DNA of 64,000 nt from Anaerolineales bacterium (GCA_030834895.1 JAUQXA010000032.1:124001-188000); one strand, 5' to 3'; shown: positions 1 through 9,593, counted from the first letter of the stretch. Notes: a model not told the origin generated them from the letters alone. Made by a program: numbers and translations.

Positions 1-439
1 TGGCGTCGTTGTGTTCGCGGCTATTGACAGCAGTAGCATGGTCGTAGCACATGGCTGCCCGCACGCCGGGGACCTTGTTGGCGGTCATGCAGCTACCGAT
101 TCCCGCACCGTCCACAACGATACCCCGCCACGCATACCCCTTGCTGACCTTCTCGGCAACGGCAAAGGCGAAATCGGGATAGTCAACGGCTTCCGTGCTG
201 TTCGTGCCGCAATCGATGACCTGGTAACCCTTCCCGACCAGATGTGATGCCAGCATCTCTTTCATCTTGAAACCGCCGTGGTCCGCGCCCAGGGCGACAA
301 TCTTTGATGAATCAGCCTTTGGGGCTGTTTGGACGCTTGCTTTGGGTGCCTCAACAGGCTGCAGTCCCTGTCCATGCAGGGTGCGTTCCACCACTTTTTC
401 GACAATGGCTTTCAGTTCAACATCTGACACTGTGCTCAT
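1..439 (-). CDS. rpiB: RpiB/LacA/LacB-family sugar-phosphate isomerase with N-terminal extension (partial, runs off left edge)
   Basis: Minus-strand translation from ATG at 439: MSTVSDVELKAIVEKVVERTLHGQGLQPVEAPKASVQTAPKADSSKIVALGADHGGFKMKEML...GIVVDGAGIGSCMTANKVPGVRAAMCYDHATAVNSREHNDA. GADHGG and GxGIGS..ANK..GVRAA are RpiB hallmarks. Not in ORF track because it is open at the edge. Confidence 0.9.
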   Translation of the reverse strand, partial: MSTVSDVELKAIVEKVVERTLHGQGLQPVEAPKASVQTAPKADSSKIVALGADHGGFKMKEMLASHLVGKGYQVIDCGTNSTEAVDYPDFAFAVAEKVSKGYAWRGIVVDGAGIGSCMTANKVPGVRAAMCYDHATAVNSREHNDA

Positions 440-663
440 CGCAAGTTATCCTGATTAATAGAAAAGGATATCAATCCATACCAACAAGTGCTTTCCAACT
501 ATAGCATTTCTACCATGCCCAGTCAAGCAGGCGAGTCGTTGTCACTTCAAAAGCTTGTATAAACGATTACAATTTGCCCTACATGATTGGATGGGCTGTA
601 AGTGCAAACCCAAAGTGTAGACAAAGCCTCTCAAAACAGAACAAACCTCAAAAAAGATATTCC

Positions 664-1980
664 ATGAAACCCAAAACAATCCTTGTCATTCTCGTATTTC
701 TCCTCACCTCTTGCGGAGTTGGGACTCCTGCCCCTGTGACTCGCACTCCTACCATGACACAACCGCCAGCGGACATCCCGACTCAAACCGCATTACCTAC
801 ATTTACTCCGTTACCTACATTTACGCCATGGGCTGAAAGCGCAATTACGCCTACACCTAGAACACCTGCTGGAGAAATCAAACCTCCTACACCCCGCATT
901 TTTGAAGAAGATGGCAACTTATACTTTCAGGGCAACTCTGGAAAGCCAATACAATTATATAATAGCGGAAAAGCTTACGGCGCCATTCTTTCGGATGATG
1001 GGCAAAAGGTTGTTTTTTATCTCCAAGATAACCCAACCAAATTGCATTCAATCAATTCAAATGGAAGTAACAAGCAGGTAATAATAACAAACAAGGCGAT
1101 TCCTTCTCTTCAGCAAGGGGGGAAAATTAAAGCATTGACATTTATGCCAAGAACGCATTATTTGCTTTTCAATATCTATCTATGTGACCCAATCACGCCG
1201 ACGGTTTCGTACAAGGCACTTGATTGCACAGTTGACATTTACAAAATTGATACGGATTCAAAAAGACTTTCATCAATTGTTATGGGGCTACATGGAAACT
1301 CGGCACATGAGCGCAATTTTGAGGTTTCGCCTAATGGAAAATATATTTCTGTCGCTGCCGCAGGGCGTATAAACATTTATACAGATAGCGATATTACATA
1401 CCAGAATGTATTTACTTACGATATCACAAGTCCCAATGAATATTTACCGAAACAATATTGGTTTCCTGATTCCAGCGGCTTGATATTTATTGTGGCAGTT
1501 CCTCCATCAACAGGCACATTTCCTTCGCAATATGTCGCCTATCGCTATAAACTCGGCGAAGAAGCAAAATTGGTTCCGTTTGACAAATTTATTTTAATTA
1601 AGGATTTTAGAGATGACGAGTGGTGTGTTTCCCCAGACAGGAATTGGATATTATTTCCAAGGCATGAGGAAGGCAAACCCTTTTATCCAGGCTCTCATGA
1701 TGTGGGGAATCTGAATAACGGTCAGACACGGGCATACGAAACATCAGGGATACATTCGCTATCATATTCCTGCCTATGGAGTCCAGATAGCAAACACTTT
1801 ATTGATTCCTGGCATCAGATGATAAAATCCGTAGATGGAAGTAAATCCATTCCAGTTGATGGATATATAGGATATTTTTTAGCATGGATTGATAACACTC
1901 ATTATTACTATTTAGCAGATGACATCCCGAATACACCAAGCACGCGCCAAACATACATCGGGGAAATTCCCAATCAATAA
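664..1980 (+). CDS. Lipoprotein with TolB/WD40-like beta-propeller segments
   Basis: MKPKTILVILVFLLTSCGVG lipobox, T/P-rich linker, repeated 'SPNGKYISV', 'FPDSSGLIF', 'SPDRNWILF', 'SPDSKHF' propeller motifs. Confidence 0.75.
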   Translation: MKPKTILVILVFLLTSCGVGTPAPVTRTPTMTQPPADIPTQTALPTFTPLPTFTPWAESAITPTPRTPAGEIKPPTPRIFEEDGNLYFQGNSGKPIQLYNSGKAYGAILSDDGQKVVFYLQDNPTKLHSINSNGSNKQVIITNKAIPSLQQGGKIKALTFMPRTHYLLFNIYLCDPITPTVSYKALDCTVDIYKIDTDSKRLSSIVMGLHGNSAHERNFEVSPNGKYISVAAAGRINIYTDSDITYQNVFTYDITSPNEYLPKQYWFPDSSGLIFIVAVPPSTGTFPSQYVAYRYKLGEEAKLVPFDKFILIKDFRDDEWCVSPDRNWILFPRHEEGKPFYPGSHDVGNLNNGQTRAYETSGIHSLSYSCLWSPDSKHFIDSWHQMIKSVDGSKSIPVDGYIGYFLAWIDNTHYYYLADDIPNTPSTRQTYIGEIPNQ

Positions 1981-2133
1981 ATGCCCTTTGCATGAATGAT
2001 AAAATCTACTGAAAGCAATTACTCGACCAACAAGGAATCCAGTGTCCAAACGTATTTTCATCTCCGCCGACCACGGCAATCGCAGGGATAAATCCCCAGC
2101 TCAGTGCTTGGAAGCCCTACGGGCTGATAAAAC

Positions 2134-2169
2134 GAGTCCGCTTCAGCGGACTTTCACGAACTGAGGCGG
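2134..2169 (+). repeat. REP-like palindrome, left of transposase
   Basis: gagtccgcttcagcggactttcacgaactgaggcgg, palindrome GTCCGCT-TC-AGCGGAC; near-identical copy at 2696-2731. Confidence 0.7.
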
Positions 2170-2230
2170 AGATTTTCTCCCGCCGAAGCCCAACGAGCAA
2201 GATATTTTTCAAGCGCGGAGAAAATATTCC

Positions 2231-2641
2231 ATGACTTATTGGCGACTCCACTATCATCTTATCTGGGCGACATTTGAACGCCAGCCAACACTCACACCTG
2301 AACGCGAGAAAATGTTTTATGGAGTCATCTATCAAAAAGCAAAAGAGTTGGGCTTGAAAATTCACGCCGCAGGAAATGTGGACGACCATGTTCATATTGT
2401 GATTTCCATTCCGCCCAAACTTTCTGTTGCGGATTGTGTCCGCCACTTCAAAGGTGCAAGCACGTATGCCATCAATCACATGGATGGAAGTGATGGTCAA
2501 TTCAAATGGCAGGAAGGATATGGCGCGCTGTCCATCGGCGAGCGTTCATTGTAAAGCGTGATGGCGTATGCCAATGATCAAAAAGAGCATCACAAAGACC
2601 GCGCGGCTTTGAACGTTTATGAGAAAATCGAGGAAGAGTAA
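2231..2641 (+). pseudogene. IS200/REP-associated (RAYT/TnpA_REP) Y1 transposase interrupted by an in-frame TAA
   Basis: YWRLHYHLIWAT...VDDHVHIVISIPPKLSVADCVRHFKG...WQEGYGALSIGERSL*SVMAYANDQKEHHKDRAALNVYEKIEEE*; HUH motif (HVH) present; frame continues after TAA at 2552-2554 to 2641. Confidence 0.8.
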
Positions 2642-2695
2642 TTTGCTTGCATGGCAATCGGCGGGATTGAAATCCCTTTGGACTAATTGCGTAGT

Positions 2696-2731
2696 GAGTC
2701 CGCTCCAGCGGACTTTCACGAACTGAGGCGG
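2696..2731 (+). repeat. REP-like palindrome, right of transposase
   Basis: gagtccgctccagcggactttcacgaactgaggcgg; one mismatch to 2134-2169. Confidence 0.7.
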
Positions 2732-2828
2732 GAATTCATTCCCCGCCGGAAAAAACGATGAGCAAAACAACCACCTAGCACAATCCCGAAACGAGTAAAA
2801 TCCTATTGAAACAGAGACGAATCAATTA

Positions 2829-4286
2829 ATGTCCAAACGCATCTTCATCTCCGCCGACCACGGCATGGCAATCATCTACTTCCTGCAAAGCGACGTTGTT
2901 TCGACGTTGCTCGATGCGGGCGTTGAAGTCGTCGTCCTTACCGACGATGAAACCAAAGACAAAATCGCCCAACGTTTCGCGCGTCTCGGCCTCACATTCG
3001 AAGGCTTGCGCTTGAAACAAGCCAACGACTACGCCAAAAAAGTCAATCCGCGCTTGCAATCGCTGCTCATCTATCTGCGCCGTGTTGGCGGGTCGCGCCG
3101 CATCAACACCGAAGCGATGGACAGTCACGTTTGGGAGGTTTGGGGCGAAAACAACTGGAAGTTCCGGCTGGGGATTTGGATTCCGTCCGCGCTGGCAATC
3201 CTCCTCCTGCGGAATTTTTCGTGGGCGCGCAAACTGCTGGTGCGGATTCAAAACCGCTTCACCCCCGACATCTACTCCGACCTCTTCGACAAGTACCGGC
3301 CCGACCTGGTCATCGCCTCCACTCCCGGCTGGCGCATGGACCGCTACCTGCTGCGTGAATCCGCCCGACGCAGAATCCCCAACATGACCGTCATCGTCGG
3401 CTGGGACAACTCATCGAGTTACAATGTCCCCGGCGCAGACGTCCAGTGGGCGACGTGTTGGTCGCAACTACAAAAAGAGGAACTCGTCAAAGGCTCGGAT
3501 TGGAACCCCGAGCATGTGCATGTGGGCGGCATCCCATCGTATGACGGATATTTCCGCAAGCAATGGCTCATGCCTCGCGAGGAGTATTTCAAACTGCACG
3601 GGCTTGACCCAAACCGCAAGTTGATCTCATACGCCAGCAGCTTTGTCCACTTCGCGCCAAACTTCCCGAACATCGAAGCGCTGGCAAAGCTGGTTTCCTC
3701 AGATTCTCTGGCAGGGCCCTCGCAATTGTTGATCCGCCTGCATCCCAGTCACTTTCAGGACAAACCGAAGATTTTCGCCGAGGAACGTCAGCGCGTGTTC
3801 GATTTGGAGAAGAAATATCCGCACGTGCATGTCGTCCAGCCAGTGGCGTTGGGCGGGTCACTCGGCTACTACGGCGGCGAAGACATGGACGAGAAGTCCT
3901 CGATGATGGCATACTCGGATGTAGTGGTGACGGTCTACTCGACGATGCTGGTCGAGACCGCCGTCCACGACACGCCGATGATCGCCGCGACAATTGACGT
4001 CCCCGGCGGCTGGAACAAAAAAGGAAAGTTCTCGCTCTCGCTGAAAGAGATCGGTGACTGGCCCACGCATAAGAGGTTTAGAGAAGCAAAAGCGGGACGA
4101 GTAACGAGTAACGAGGCTGAGTTGCGCGATGCGTTGAATATGTACCTGAAAGACCGAACCATCGACTCTGCCGAACGCCGCAAGTTCGTCGAAGACGAAA
4201 TCACTTTTACCGACGCCACCTCCGGAAAACGCACAGCAGAATTTATTTTGAAGGTGCTTGAAAAAACAAACCACAAAGACCGCTAA
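2829..4286 (+). CDS. Hypothetical protein, GT-B/surface-carbohydrate-biosynthesis-like
   Basis: 485 aa; MSKRIFISADHGMAIIYFLQ...DLFDKYRPDLVIASTPGWRMDRYLLR...LLIRLHPSHFQDK...YSDVVVTVYSTMLVETAVHDTPMIA, resembling epimerase/CDP-glycerol-transferase-like C-terminal fold. Confidence 0.6.
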   Translation: MSKRIFISADHGMAIIYFLQSDVVSTLLDAGVEVVVLTDDETKDKIAQRFARLGLTFEGLRLKQANDYAKKVNPRLQSLLIYLRRVGGSRRINTEAMDSHVWEVWGENNWKFRLGIWIPSALAILLLRNFSWARKLLVRIQNRFTPDIYSDLFDKYRPDLVIASTPGWRMDRYLLRESARRRIPNMTVIVGWDNSSSYNVPGADVQWATCWSQLQKEELVKGSDWNPEHVHVGGIPSYDGYFRKQWLMPREEYFKLHGLDPNRKLISYASSFVHFAPNFPNIEALAKLVSSDSLAGPSQLLIRLHPSHFQDKPKIFAEERQRVFDLEKKYPHVHVVQPVALGGSLGYYGGEDMDEKSSMMAYSDVVVTVYSTMLVETAVHDTPMIAATIDVPGGWNKKGKFSLSLKEIGDWPTHKRFREAKAGRVTSNEAELRDALNMYLKDRTIDSAERRKFVEDEITFTDATSGKRTAEFILKVLEKTNHKDR

Positions 4287-4301
4287 GCTCGCAAAGCTTA
4301 G
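4283..4301 (+). repeat. Short intergenic palindrome (ctaagct...agcttag)
   Basis: Stem ctaagct / agcttag between two same-strand genes. Confidence 0.35.
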
Positions 4302-4344
4302 GGTTTCTTGGTGCTCTTCGCGCACTTTGCGGTAAGAAATTCTC

Positions 4345-4797
4345 ATGACAAAAATGAAAAAATCCATGTTCCTCTTCTACTTCTCCATCACCCTCGCCAT
4401 CTGTTCCAGCGCGCTCTATCATTTCGTCGCCAAAAGCACGCCGTCGAATGTGAACTTCACCGTATCCCTGCTGGTGACGTATGCCGTCGCCTTCGTCGTG
4501 GTGCTGTTCACCTTCTTTTTCTTCCCCATCAAAAACGGAATCGCCGCCGAGCTCAAGCAACTCAATTGGGCAAGCATCGGACTTGCCATCGCCATCGTCG
4601 GCATCGAATTCGGATTCCTGCTTGTCTATCGTTCAGGCTGGCATCTCGGCATAGCCGCAGTTTTGACCAACGTGGTGGCTTCACTGATTTTGCTCCCCGT
4701 GGCGATCTTTTTCTTCAAGGACAAAATCTCGTGGGTGAATATCGCGGGGATTTTTATCTGCCTCGTTGGATTGATTATGTTGAACTGGAAGAGATAA
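4345..4797 (+). CDS. Small EamA/DMT-like membrane protein
   Basis: 150 aa, four predicted TM segments, '...WVNIAGIFICLVGLIMLNWKR' typical of DMT C-terminus. Confidence 0.6.
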   Translation: MTKMKKSMFLFYFSITLAICSSALYHFVAKSTPSNVNFTVSLLVTYAVAFVVVLFTFFFFPIKNGIAAELKQLNWASIGLAIAIVGIEFGFLLVYRSGWHLGIAAVLTNVVASLILLPVAIFFFKDKISWVNIAGIFICLVGLIMLNWKR

Positions 4798-4807
4798 GTT
4801 GCACGTT

Positions 4808-6388
4808 ATGAAATTCTCTCGCAACACGGCCGGGCTAACTCTACAATTTCTTCTCCTCCTGCTAGTCGTTCTTGTTGTCCTCTCCCCTGTTGCGCCGCTG
4901 TACGAACCCGTCCCGGCACGCGATCAGGGTGTGTATCTCTATATCGGACAGCAAATCCTGGATGGCAAAATTCCATATCGGGACGTGTGGGATCACAAGG
5001 GTCCGCTGGTTTATTACATCAACGCGCTCGGCTTGTGGCTGACCGACTCAGTTTGGGGCGTCTGGCTGCTTGAGATCCTTTTCCTGTTTCTTGCGGCGAT
5101 TTTCAGCCTTCTTGCCATGCGGATGGCTTTCAATCCATCAACGGCACTTTCCAGCACAATTCTTTGGCTGGCGGCCTTTCCTGATGTGGTGGACCATGGC
5201 AACTCCGTCGAGGAATATTCCCTCCTTTTTCAGTTCGCCGCGGTTTATTTTTTCTTGCGCACGCTTTATACAGAAAAAACTTCAAAAGGCTATTGGAACG
5301 AATTTTTGATCGGAGTGACAGCGGCATTGGCCTTTTCGCTGCGACCAAATAATATCGGCGTTCATCTCGCCGTTGGACTTGCCCTCGCCGTTGGTCTTTT
5401 ATCTAAACAGGAACGTGTTCACACCCTCAGACAAATCACTGCTGTAGCGCTTGGCAGCGGAATTATTTTTGCCATCATCGCAATTTATTTTGCACTCCAC
5501 AATTCACTCGCAGATTTATTTGGCCAGGTATTCATCTTCAATTATTATTATTCGAGGCTTCAAGAGATTTCATGGCTGGCAATCGCAAAAGGGTATAGCC
5601 TGCTTCCTGTGCTGGCCATCCTCGGCATGTTAGGTTTGGCTGGGGTAATCGCCTTTCTACTGCAAAACTGGAAACGAGAAGACGCCAACAAACATTTTGC
5701 TTTTCTTTTACTTGTTGCCGTTCCAATCCAACTCTATCTGTCCCTGCTTTCAGGCAGAAAATACATGCACTACTACATCGCCTGGCTGCCGGTACTGGCG
5801 CTCTTGATGGGCTTTATGATTTTTCTGATTCAACATTGGTTTGGAAGAATCGTTCACAACGGAAAATATCGCAAGGCATTCAACCTGATTCTCGCCCTGG
5901 GGCTGATCCTCGCCTTTGGGATCCAGCCTGTGCTGGGCAGAATGCCAAAGATCAACACATTGGTCAACACAATTTGGTCGCAGAAGGCATTTCCGCGGCC
6001 GGATTATTCGTCTGTGGAACAAGGCATATTGGCAGACTACATCTTGACCCACACCCGGCCGGGAGATTACGTCCTCATCTGGGGCAACGCAAGCGTTTAT
6101 AATTTCCTCTCGGAACGGGAATCCCCCTCGCGCTTTGTCTACACTTATGCCTTCGGCGTACCCACCTATGTCTCGCAGGAAATGGTCGACGAATTGCAGC
6201 AGGATATAGTCGAGAAAAAGCCAATGATCATCGATGCCACCGCCGGAGACGGCACCATCAACAGGATCAACTCAAACGCATGGAAGGATCTGCCCACGAC
6301 TCAGCGATTGATCCGCTTCATCGAGGAGAATTACATCCATGCTGACACGGTTGGGCGCTTTCGGGTTTGGATTCCCAAAGGCAAGTAA
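4808..6388 (+). CDS. GT39-like multi-TM glycosyltransferase
   Basis: RDQGVYLYIGQQILDGKIPYRDVWDHKGPLVYYINALG (GT39/PMT N-terminal motif), multi-TM; TTG at 4799 is an alternative start. Confidence 0.75.
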   Translation: MKFSRNTAGLTLQFLLLLLVVLVVLSPVAPLYEPVPARDQGVYLYIGQQILDGKIPYRDVWDHKGPLVYYINALGLWLTDSVWGVWLLEILFLFLAAIFSLLAMRMAFNPSTALSSTILWLAAFPDVVDHGNSVEEYSLLFQFAAVYFFLRTLYTEKTSKGYWNEFLIGVTAALAFSLRPNNIGVHLAVGLALAVGLLSKQERVHTLRQITAVALGSGIIFAIIAIYFALHNSLADLFGQVFIFNYYYSRLQEISWLAIAKGYSLLPVLAILGMLGLAGVIAFLLQNWKREDANKHFAFLLLVAVPIQLYLSLLSGRKYMHYYIAWLPVLALLMGFMIFLIQHWFGRIVHNGKYRKAFNLILALGLILAFGIQPVLGRMPKINTLVNTIWSQKAFPRPDYSSVEQGILADYILTHTRPGDYVLIWGNASVYNFLSERESPSRFVYTYAFGVPTYVSQEMVDELQQDIVEKKPMIIDATAGDGTINRINSNAWKDLPTTQRLIRFIEENYIHADTVGRFRVWIPKGK

Positions 6389-6436
6389 CTGACACCGCTG
6401 CCTCTTTCGCAGCCACATTGATAATGGAGAAAAAAA

Positions 6437-7027
6437 ATGAAAAGAAAATCGATGTTTGCTATTTCTGTTTTGGTCATTGCGGCATTAACCGCTTGCGGAC
6501 CCGAACCAACCCCGACCCTATCGGTTGTGGACGCTCAAAACACTGCCATTGCAGCCGCCTGGGTTGCGCTTACCCAGACCCAAGCAGCGATGCCCACCGC
6601 CACCGCAACACCCATCCCGCCCACACCTACGCTAACATTCACTCCAGCACCCACCTTCACACCCTTCCCCACCGCTGTCCCTGCCACCCTGCCAGATACC
6701 TCCGCCACCGATCCGTGCGATGAACCGCCTCCCCAGGAACCGAAAGGCGCCGTGGTTAAAGTATTGTTCCTCAATAAGTCGGATAGTACTGTAAACCTGT
6801 CTTTTGCCATGGCAAAAGAAAATGACCAAAAGGAATGCGGCACATACTCCTTTACAATCGGCAGATATGAGGAGCCGGAGGTAACGGTCCTGGCAGGGTG
6901 CTATTGGGGATGGGGGTGGGTGCTTGACCCGCCTTCAATCGCCAAAAGCCCTGACGCGCTTTGCGTGACCGATACAGGTAAGACCACTTCAATCTGGATT
7001 ACCAATGAAGTGATCTCATTCCATTAG
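6437..7027 (+). CDS. T/P-rich lipoprotein, hypothetical
   Basis: MKRKSMFAISVLVIAALTACGPEPTPT lipobox and PT-rich linker. Confidence 0.7.
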   Translation: MKRKSMFAISVLVIAALTACGPEPTPTLSVVDAQNTAIAAAWVALTQTQAAMPTATATPIPPTPTLTFTPAPTFTPFPTAVPATLPDTSATDPCDEPPPQEPKGAVVKVLFLNKSDSTVNLSFAMAKENDQKECGTYSFTIGRYEEPEVTVLAGCYWGWGWVLDPPSIAKSPDALCVTDTGKTTSIWITNEVISFH

Positions 7028-7043
7028 CAGGAAGATTTGCTTC

Positions 7044-7090
7044 AATTGAAAACGGACAGCGGATTTTTCGTCTCCTGCCCGTTTTCAATT
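7044..7090. terminator. Bidirectional terminator-like inverted repeat
   Basis: aattgaaaacgg / ccgttttcaatt 12-bp perfect IR between convergent genes. Confidence 0.5.
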
Positions 7091-7101
7091 ATGTTGATGC
7101 C

Positions 7102-7677
7102 CTACGAAGAAGGATTGAGATTCCCCACCAGGTCAAGCTCAGGCGCAATTCGGCGCATGGCAAGGATGACATTCCCGGTGTGCTCCCAAAGCTCAACACC
7201 AAATTCCCTAGCAGCGCGTTCCATTTCTGCACGATCGGTGCCGGCGGCAAAAGCCTTGTCCTTCCACTTTTTCTTGACCGAACTCGCTTCGAGGTCGTAC
7301 AGTGAACGGGAGGGACGCACCAACGCAACAGCCGTGATCAATCCCGTTATTTCGTCACAGGCGGATATGGCCTTTCGGCGCAGGGTATCACGCGGAACGC
7401 CGGTGTGATCTGCATGGCTGAGAATATCCTGAACGATGTCTTCGCTCACGCCGCGCTCGCGCAGGATCGCAGAACCAGCCTGCGGGTGCTGCTCAAGCGT
7501 GGGATGGATCTCCCAGTCAAAGTCATGAAGCAGTCCAAGCAGTCCCCATTGTTCCACATCCTCGCCATATTTTTCGGCGTAGAAACGCATGGCGGCTTCC
7601 ACCGATAACATGTGACGGACAAGTCCTTCGTTCTTTACAAATTCACGCACAAGGGACAGTGCTTCGTCGCGGATCAT
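7102..7677 (-). CDS. HD-domain phosphohydrolase
   Basis: GLLHDFDWEIHPTLEQHPQAG...ILSHADHTGV HD motifs; start MIRDEALSLV at 7677. Confidence 0.8.
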   Translation of the reverse strand: MIRDEALSLVREFVKNEGLVRHMLSVEAAMRFYAEKYGEDVEQWGLLGLLHDFDWEIHPTLEQHPQAGSAILRERGVSEDIVQDILSHADHTGVPRDTLRRKAISACDEITGLITAVALVRPSRSLYDLEASSVKKKWKDKAFAAGTDRAEMERAAREFGVELWEHTGNVILAMRRIAPELDLVGNLNPSS

Positions 7678-7708
7678 AATTTCTCCTTTAGGAAATGATA
7701 AAAATTGC

Positions 7709-8371
7709 TTAGCTTCCAAACTGTGCAATCACTCCGGCAATCAAGGTGATTTGACCGAGGTGATATGCCCCAATATTATAAATACGTCCGTGTTGAATCG
7801 GGGCGACAAACTTATGCCATGCAAGAATGATATCCGAAATATAAAATAGGAATGCTCCCAGGCTGACCAGAACCGCTGCATTCGCATTCCAGTTAATGTC
7901 GGTCAGCTTCATCATCGCGGATAAAAGCATCAACGAGATTACCACGCCATATATGATCACCGGCATCCGCATCCGCGCCTGTCCCTTCGCAGCAAGCGGG
8001 GTGACAATTTGACGAATTACCCGACCTCCACCGAGTCCAATGACGATTGCCAGGAAAACTCCCCATATCGAAATTCCTAGAATTGGAATATTGAACCCAA
8101 CCAGATAGGCCAGGTGCGCCAGCAAAAAAGCCACCAAACCGGCGAGGAATAACCGATCCAGCGAGATCATCAGCAACACATCCCCTGTCAGTGACAGGAG
8201 GATGCCCAAACCAAACCAAAACGCAGCACCTTCCAAATCAACGGATGTCAACAACCAGAGGAACAGGATGATCATCACGGCAGGTTTGGCAAGATATTCC
8301 AAACGTGTCCATTTTTTCCACAAAGCCAGCGACTCAAGCGCGGCAAATATCACTGCAAGAATTGGAAACAT
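7709..8371 (-). CDS. YhhN family membrane protein (lysoplasmalogenase-like)
   Basis: FWFGLGILLSLTGDVLLMISLDRLFLAGLVAFLLAHLAYLVGF and SDIILAWHKFV are YhhN family patterns. Confidence 0.75.
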   Translation of the reverse strand: MFPILAVIFAALESLALWKKWTRLEYLAKPAVMIILFLWLLTSVDLEGAAFWFGLGILLSLTGDVLLMISLDRLFLAGLVAFLLAHLAYLVGFNIPILGISIWGVFLAIVIGLGGGRVIRQIVTPLAAKGQARMRMPVIIYGVVISLMLLSAMMKLTDINWNANAAVLVSLGAFLFYISDIILAWHKFVAPIQHGRIYNIGAYHLGQITLIAGVIAQFGS

Positions 8372-8447
8372 GTTTATTGTTTGCTCCTGCCTCACATCCT
8401 ACCATAAAAATTTTGGATGACTTGGAAAATGATGCTATACTGCGGGC

Positions 8448-8849
8448 ATGGCAACAAAAACCGTACAACTTAACTGGAACCCCGAAGAGGAGTTCAACCT
8501 GCAGGACCATAGCGGATATACCGTCCCCATGAAACCAAAAGGAGTCAGCGCATCTGACCTGTTGCCCATGGCGCTGGCTGGATGTTCCTCCCACGATGTC
8601 GTCAGCATTCTTGGAAAGCAAAAAATGGATTTGCGCGAGTTGAAAGTCTCTGCCACAGCCACGCAGGATGACGATCCGCCCTGGCGTTTCCGAAAAATCC
8701 ATGTTCACTACATAGCTATAGGCAAAGGCATTGATCCCGAAAAACTGAACAAGGCAATTCTATTGAGTCAGGAAAAATATTGCTCGGTCTACGTCACTTT
8801 ACGTGATGCGGTGGAAATCACATATGACTATGAAGTAGTGGAAGCGTAA
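8448..8849 (+). CDS. OsmC family protein
   Basis: KPKGVSASDLLPMALAGCSSHDVVSILGKQKMDLRELKV... KAILLSQEKYCSVYVTLRDAVEI. Confidence 0.85.
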   Translation: MATKTVQLNWNPEEEFNLQDHSGYTVPMKPKGVSASDLLPMALAGCSSHDVVSILGKQKMDLRELKVSATATQDDDPPWRFRKIHVHYIAIGKGIDPEKLNKAILLSQEKYCSVYVTLRDAVEITYDYEVVEA

Positions 8850-8865
8850 TCGTTATTTCACAGGC

Positions 8866-8896
8866 ACAGCCCCTCTTTCGACTGGAGAGGGGCTGT
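8866..8896. terminator. Intrinsic terminator
   Basis: acagcccctct / agaggggctgt 11-bp stem followed by atttttat. Confidence 0.75.
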
Positions 8897-8911
8897 ATTT
8901 TTATATGGAAA

Positions 8912-9451
8912 CTATTTACCGCGCAGGGGACTTCCGCAATAGTCACATTCGGCAGTGACGTTGTCGATCCATTCGATCTCGTCGGGTCTGACCGTCCCAC
9001 CGCAGGATGGACAATGCGCAGGAAGGATGGGATGTTTGACGGGGACCGGTTGAGTTGGGGGCTCCTTTGGCAGGCTCGCTCCCATCAACTGCGCAATTCC
9101 CTGCGCTTCGACATTCAAGCCTCGCGCTGTCAATTCGTCCACTGCTCGCTGACCCAATACCTGCATCCGATGAAGGCGTCCCTGTGAGGCAAGCAGGGTC
9201 AGTCCACGTTTCAGAGAAACAACGCCTGATTTGGAGTCCCCACTCAAAATGGCGGCTCGGCCCGCTTCCATGTACAAAAAGGGCGCGCGCCGCGGAAAGG
9301 GATTCTCCGCACCCTGAGCAAGTTGCTTGAAAGCATCCGCAGCGCCTGCATAATCCCCATCCATCATCATTTGATTGGCATCCTGCAAGGCGGAAGCCGC
9401 TCCCCTTCTGCCAATCCTCCGTAACAAACGTTGTCCTCTGCGTCCAAACAT
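8912..9451 (-). CDS. TPR-like protein with C-terminal zinc ribbon
   Basis: 179 aa; CPSCGG...CDYCGSP at C-terminus. Confidence 0.6.
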   Translation of the reverse strand: MFGRRGQRLLRRIGRRGAASALQDANQMMMDGDYAGAADAFKQLAQGAENPFPRRAPFLYMEAGRAAILSGDSKSGVVSLKRGLTLLASQGRLHRMQVLGQRAVDELTARGLNVEAQGIAQLMGASLPKEPPTQPVPVKHPILPAHCPSCGGTVRPDEIEWIDNVTAECDYCGSPLRGK

Positions 9452-9468
9452 AGATGTATCTCCTTTTA

Positions 9469-9591
9469 CGTCATTGCGAGAAGCGACCCTGAGTACAACG
9501 AAGGAGAGCGGCGAAGCAATCTACTTGGCGCAAGCAAATCCTGTTGAACAGGAGGTTGTTTCGTGGCGCCTTGGCGCCACTCGCAATGACG
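9469..9591. repeat. Dispersed palindromic intergenic element (cgtcattgcgag ... ctcgcaatgacg)
   Basis: 12-bp perfect terminal inverted repeats 9469-9480 and 9580-9591 with internal 'gcgaagcaatct'. Confidence 0.75.
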
Positions 9592-9593
9592 GA

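Noticed and set aside
2117-2500. 127-aa minus ORF over the RAYT
   Set aside because: Opposite strand of a recognisable transposase frame.
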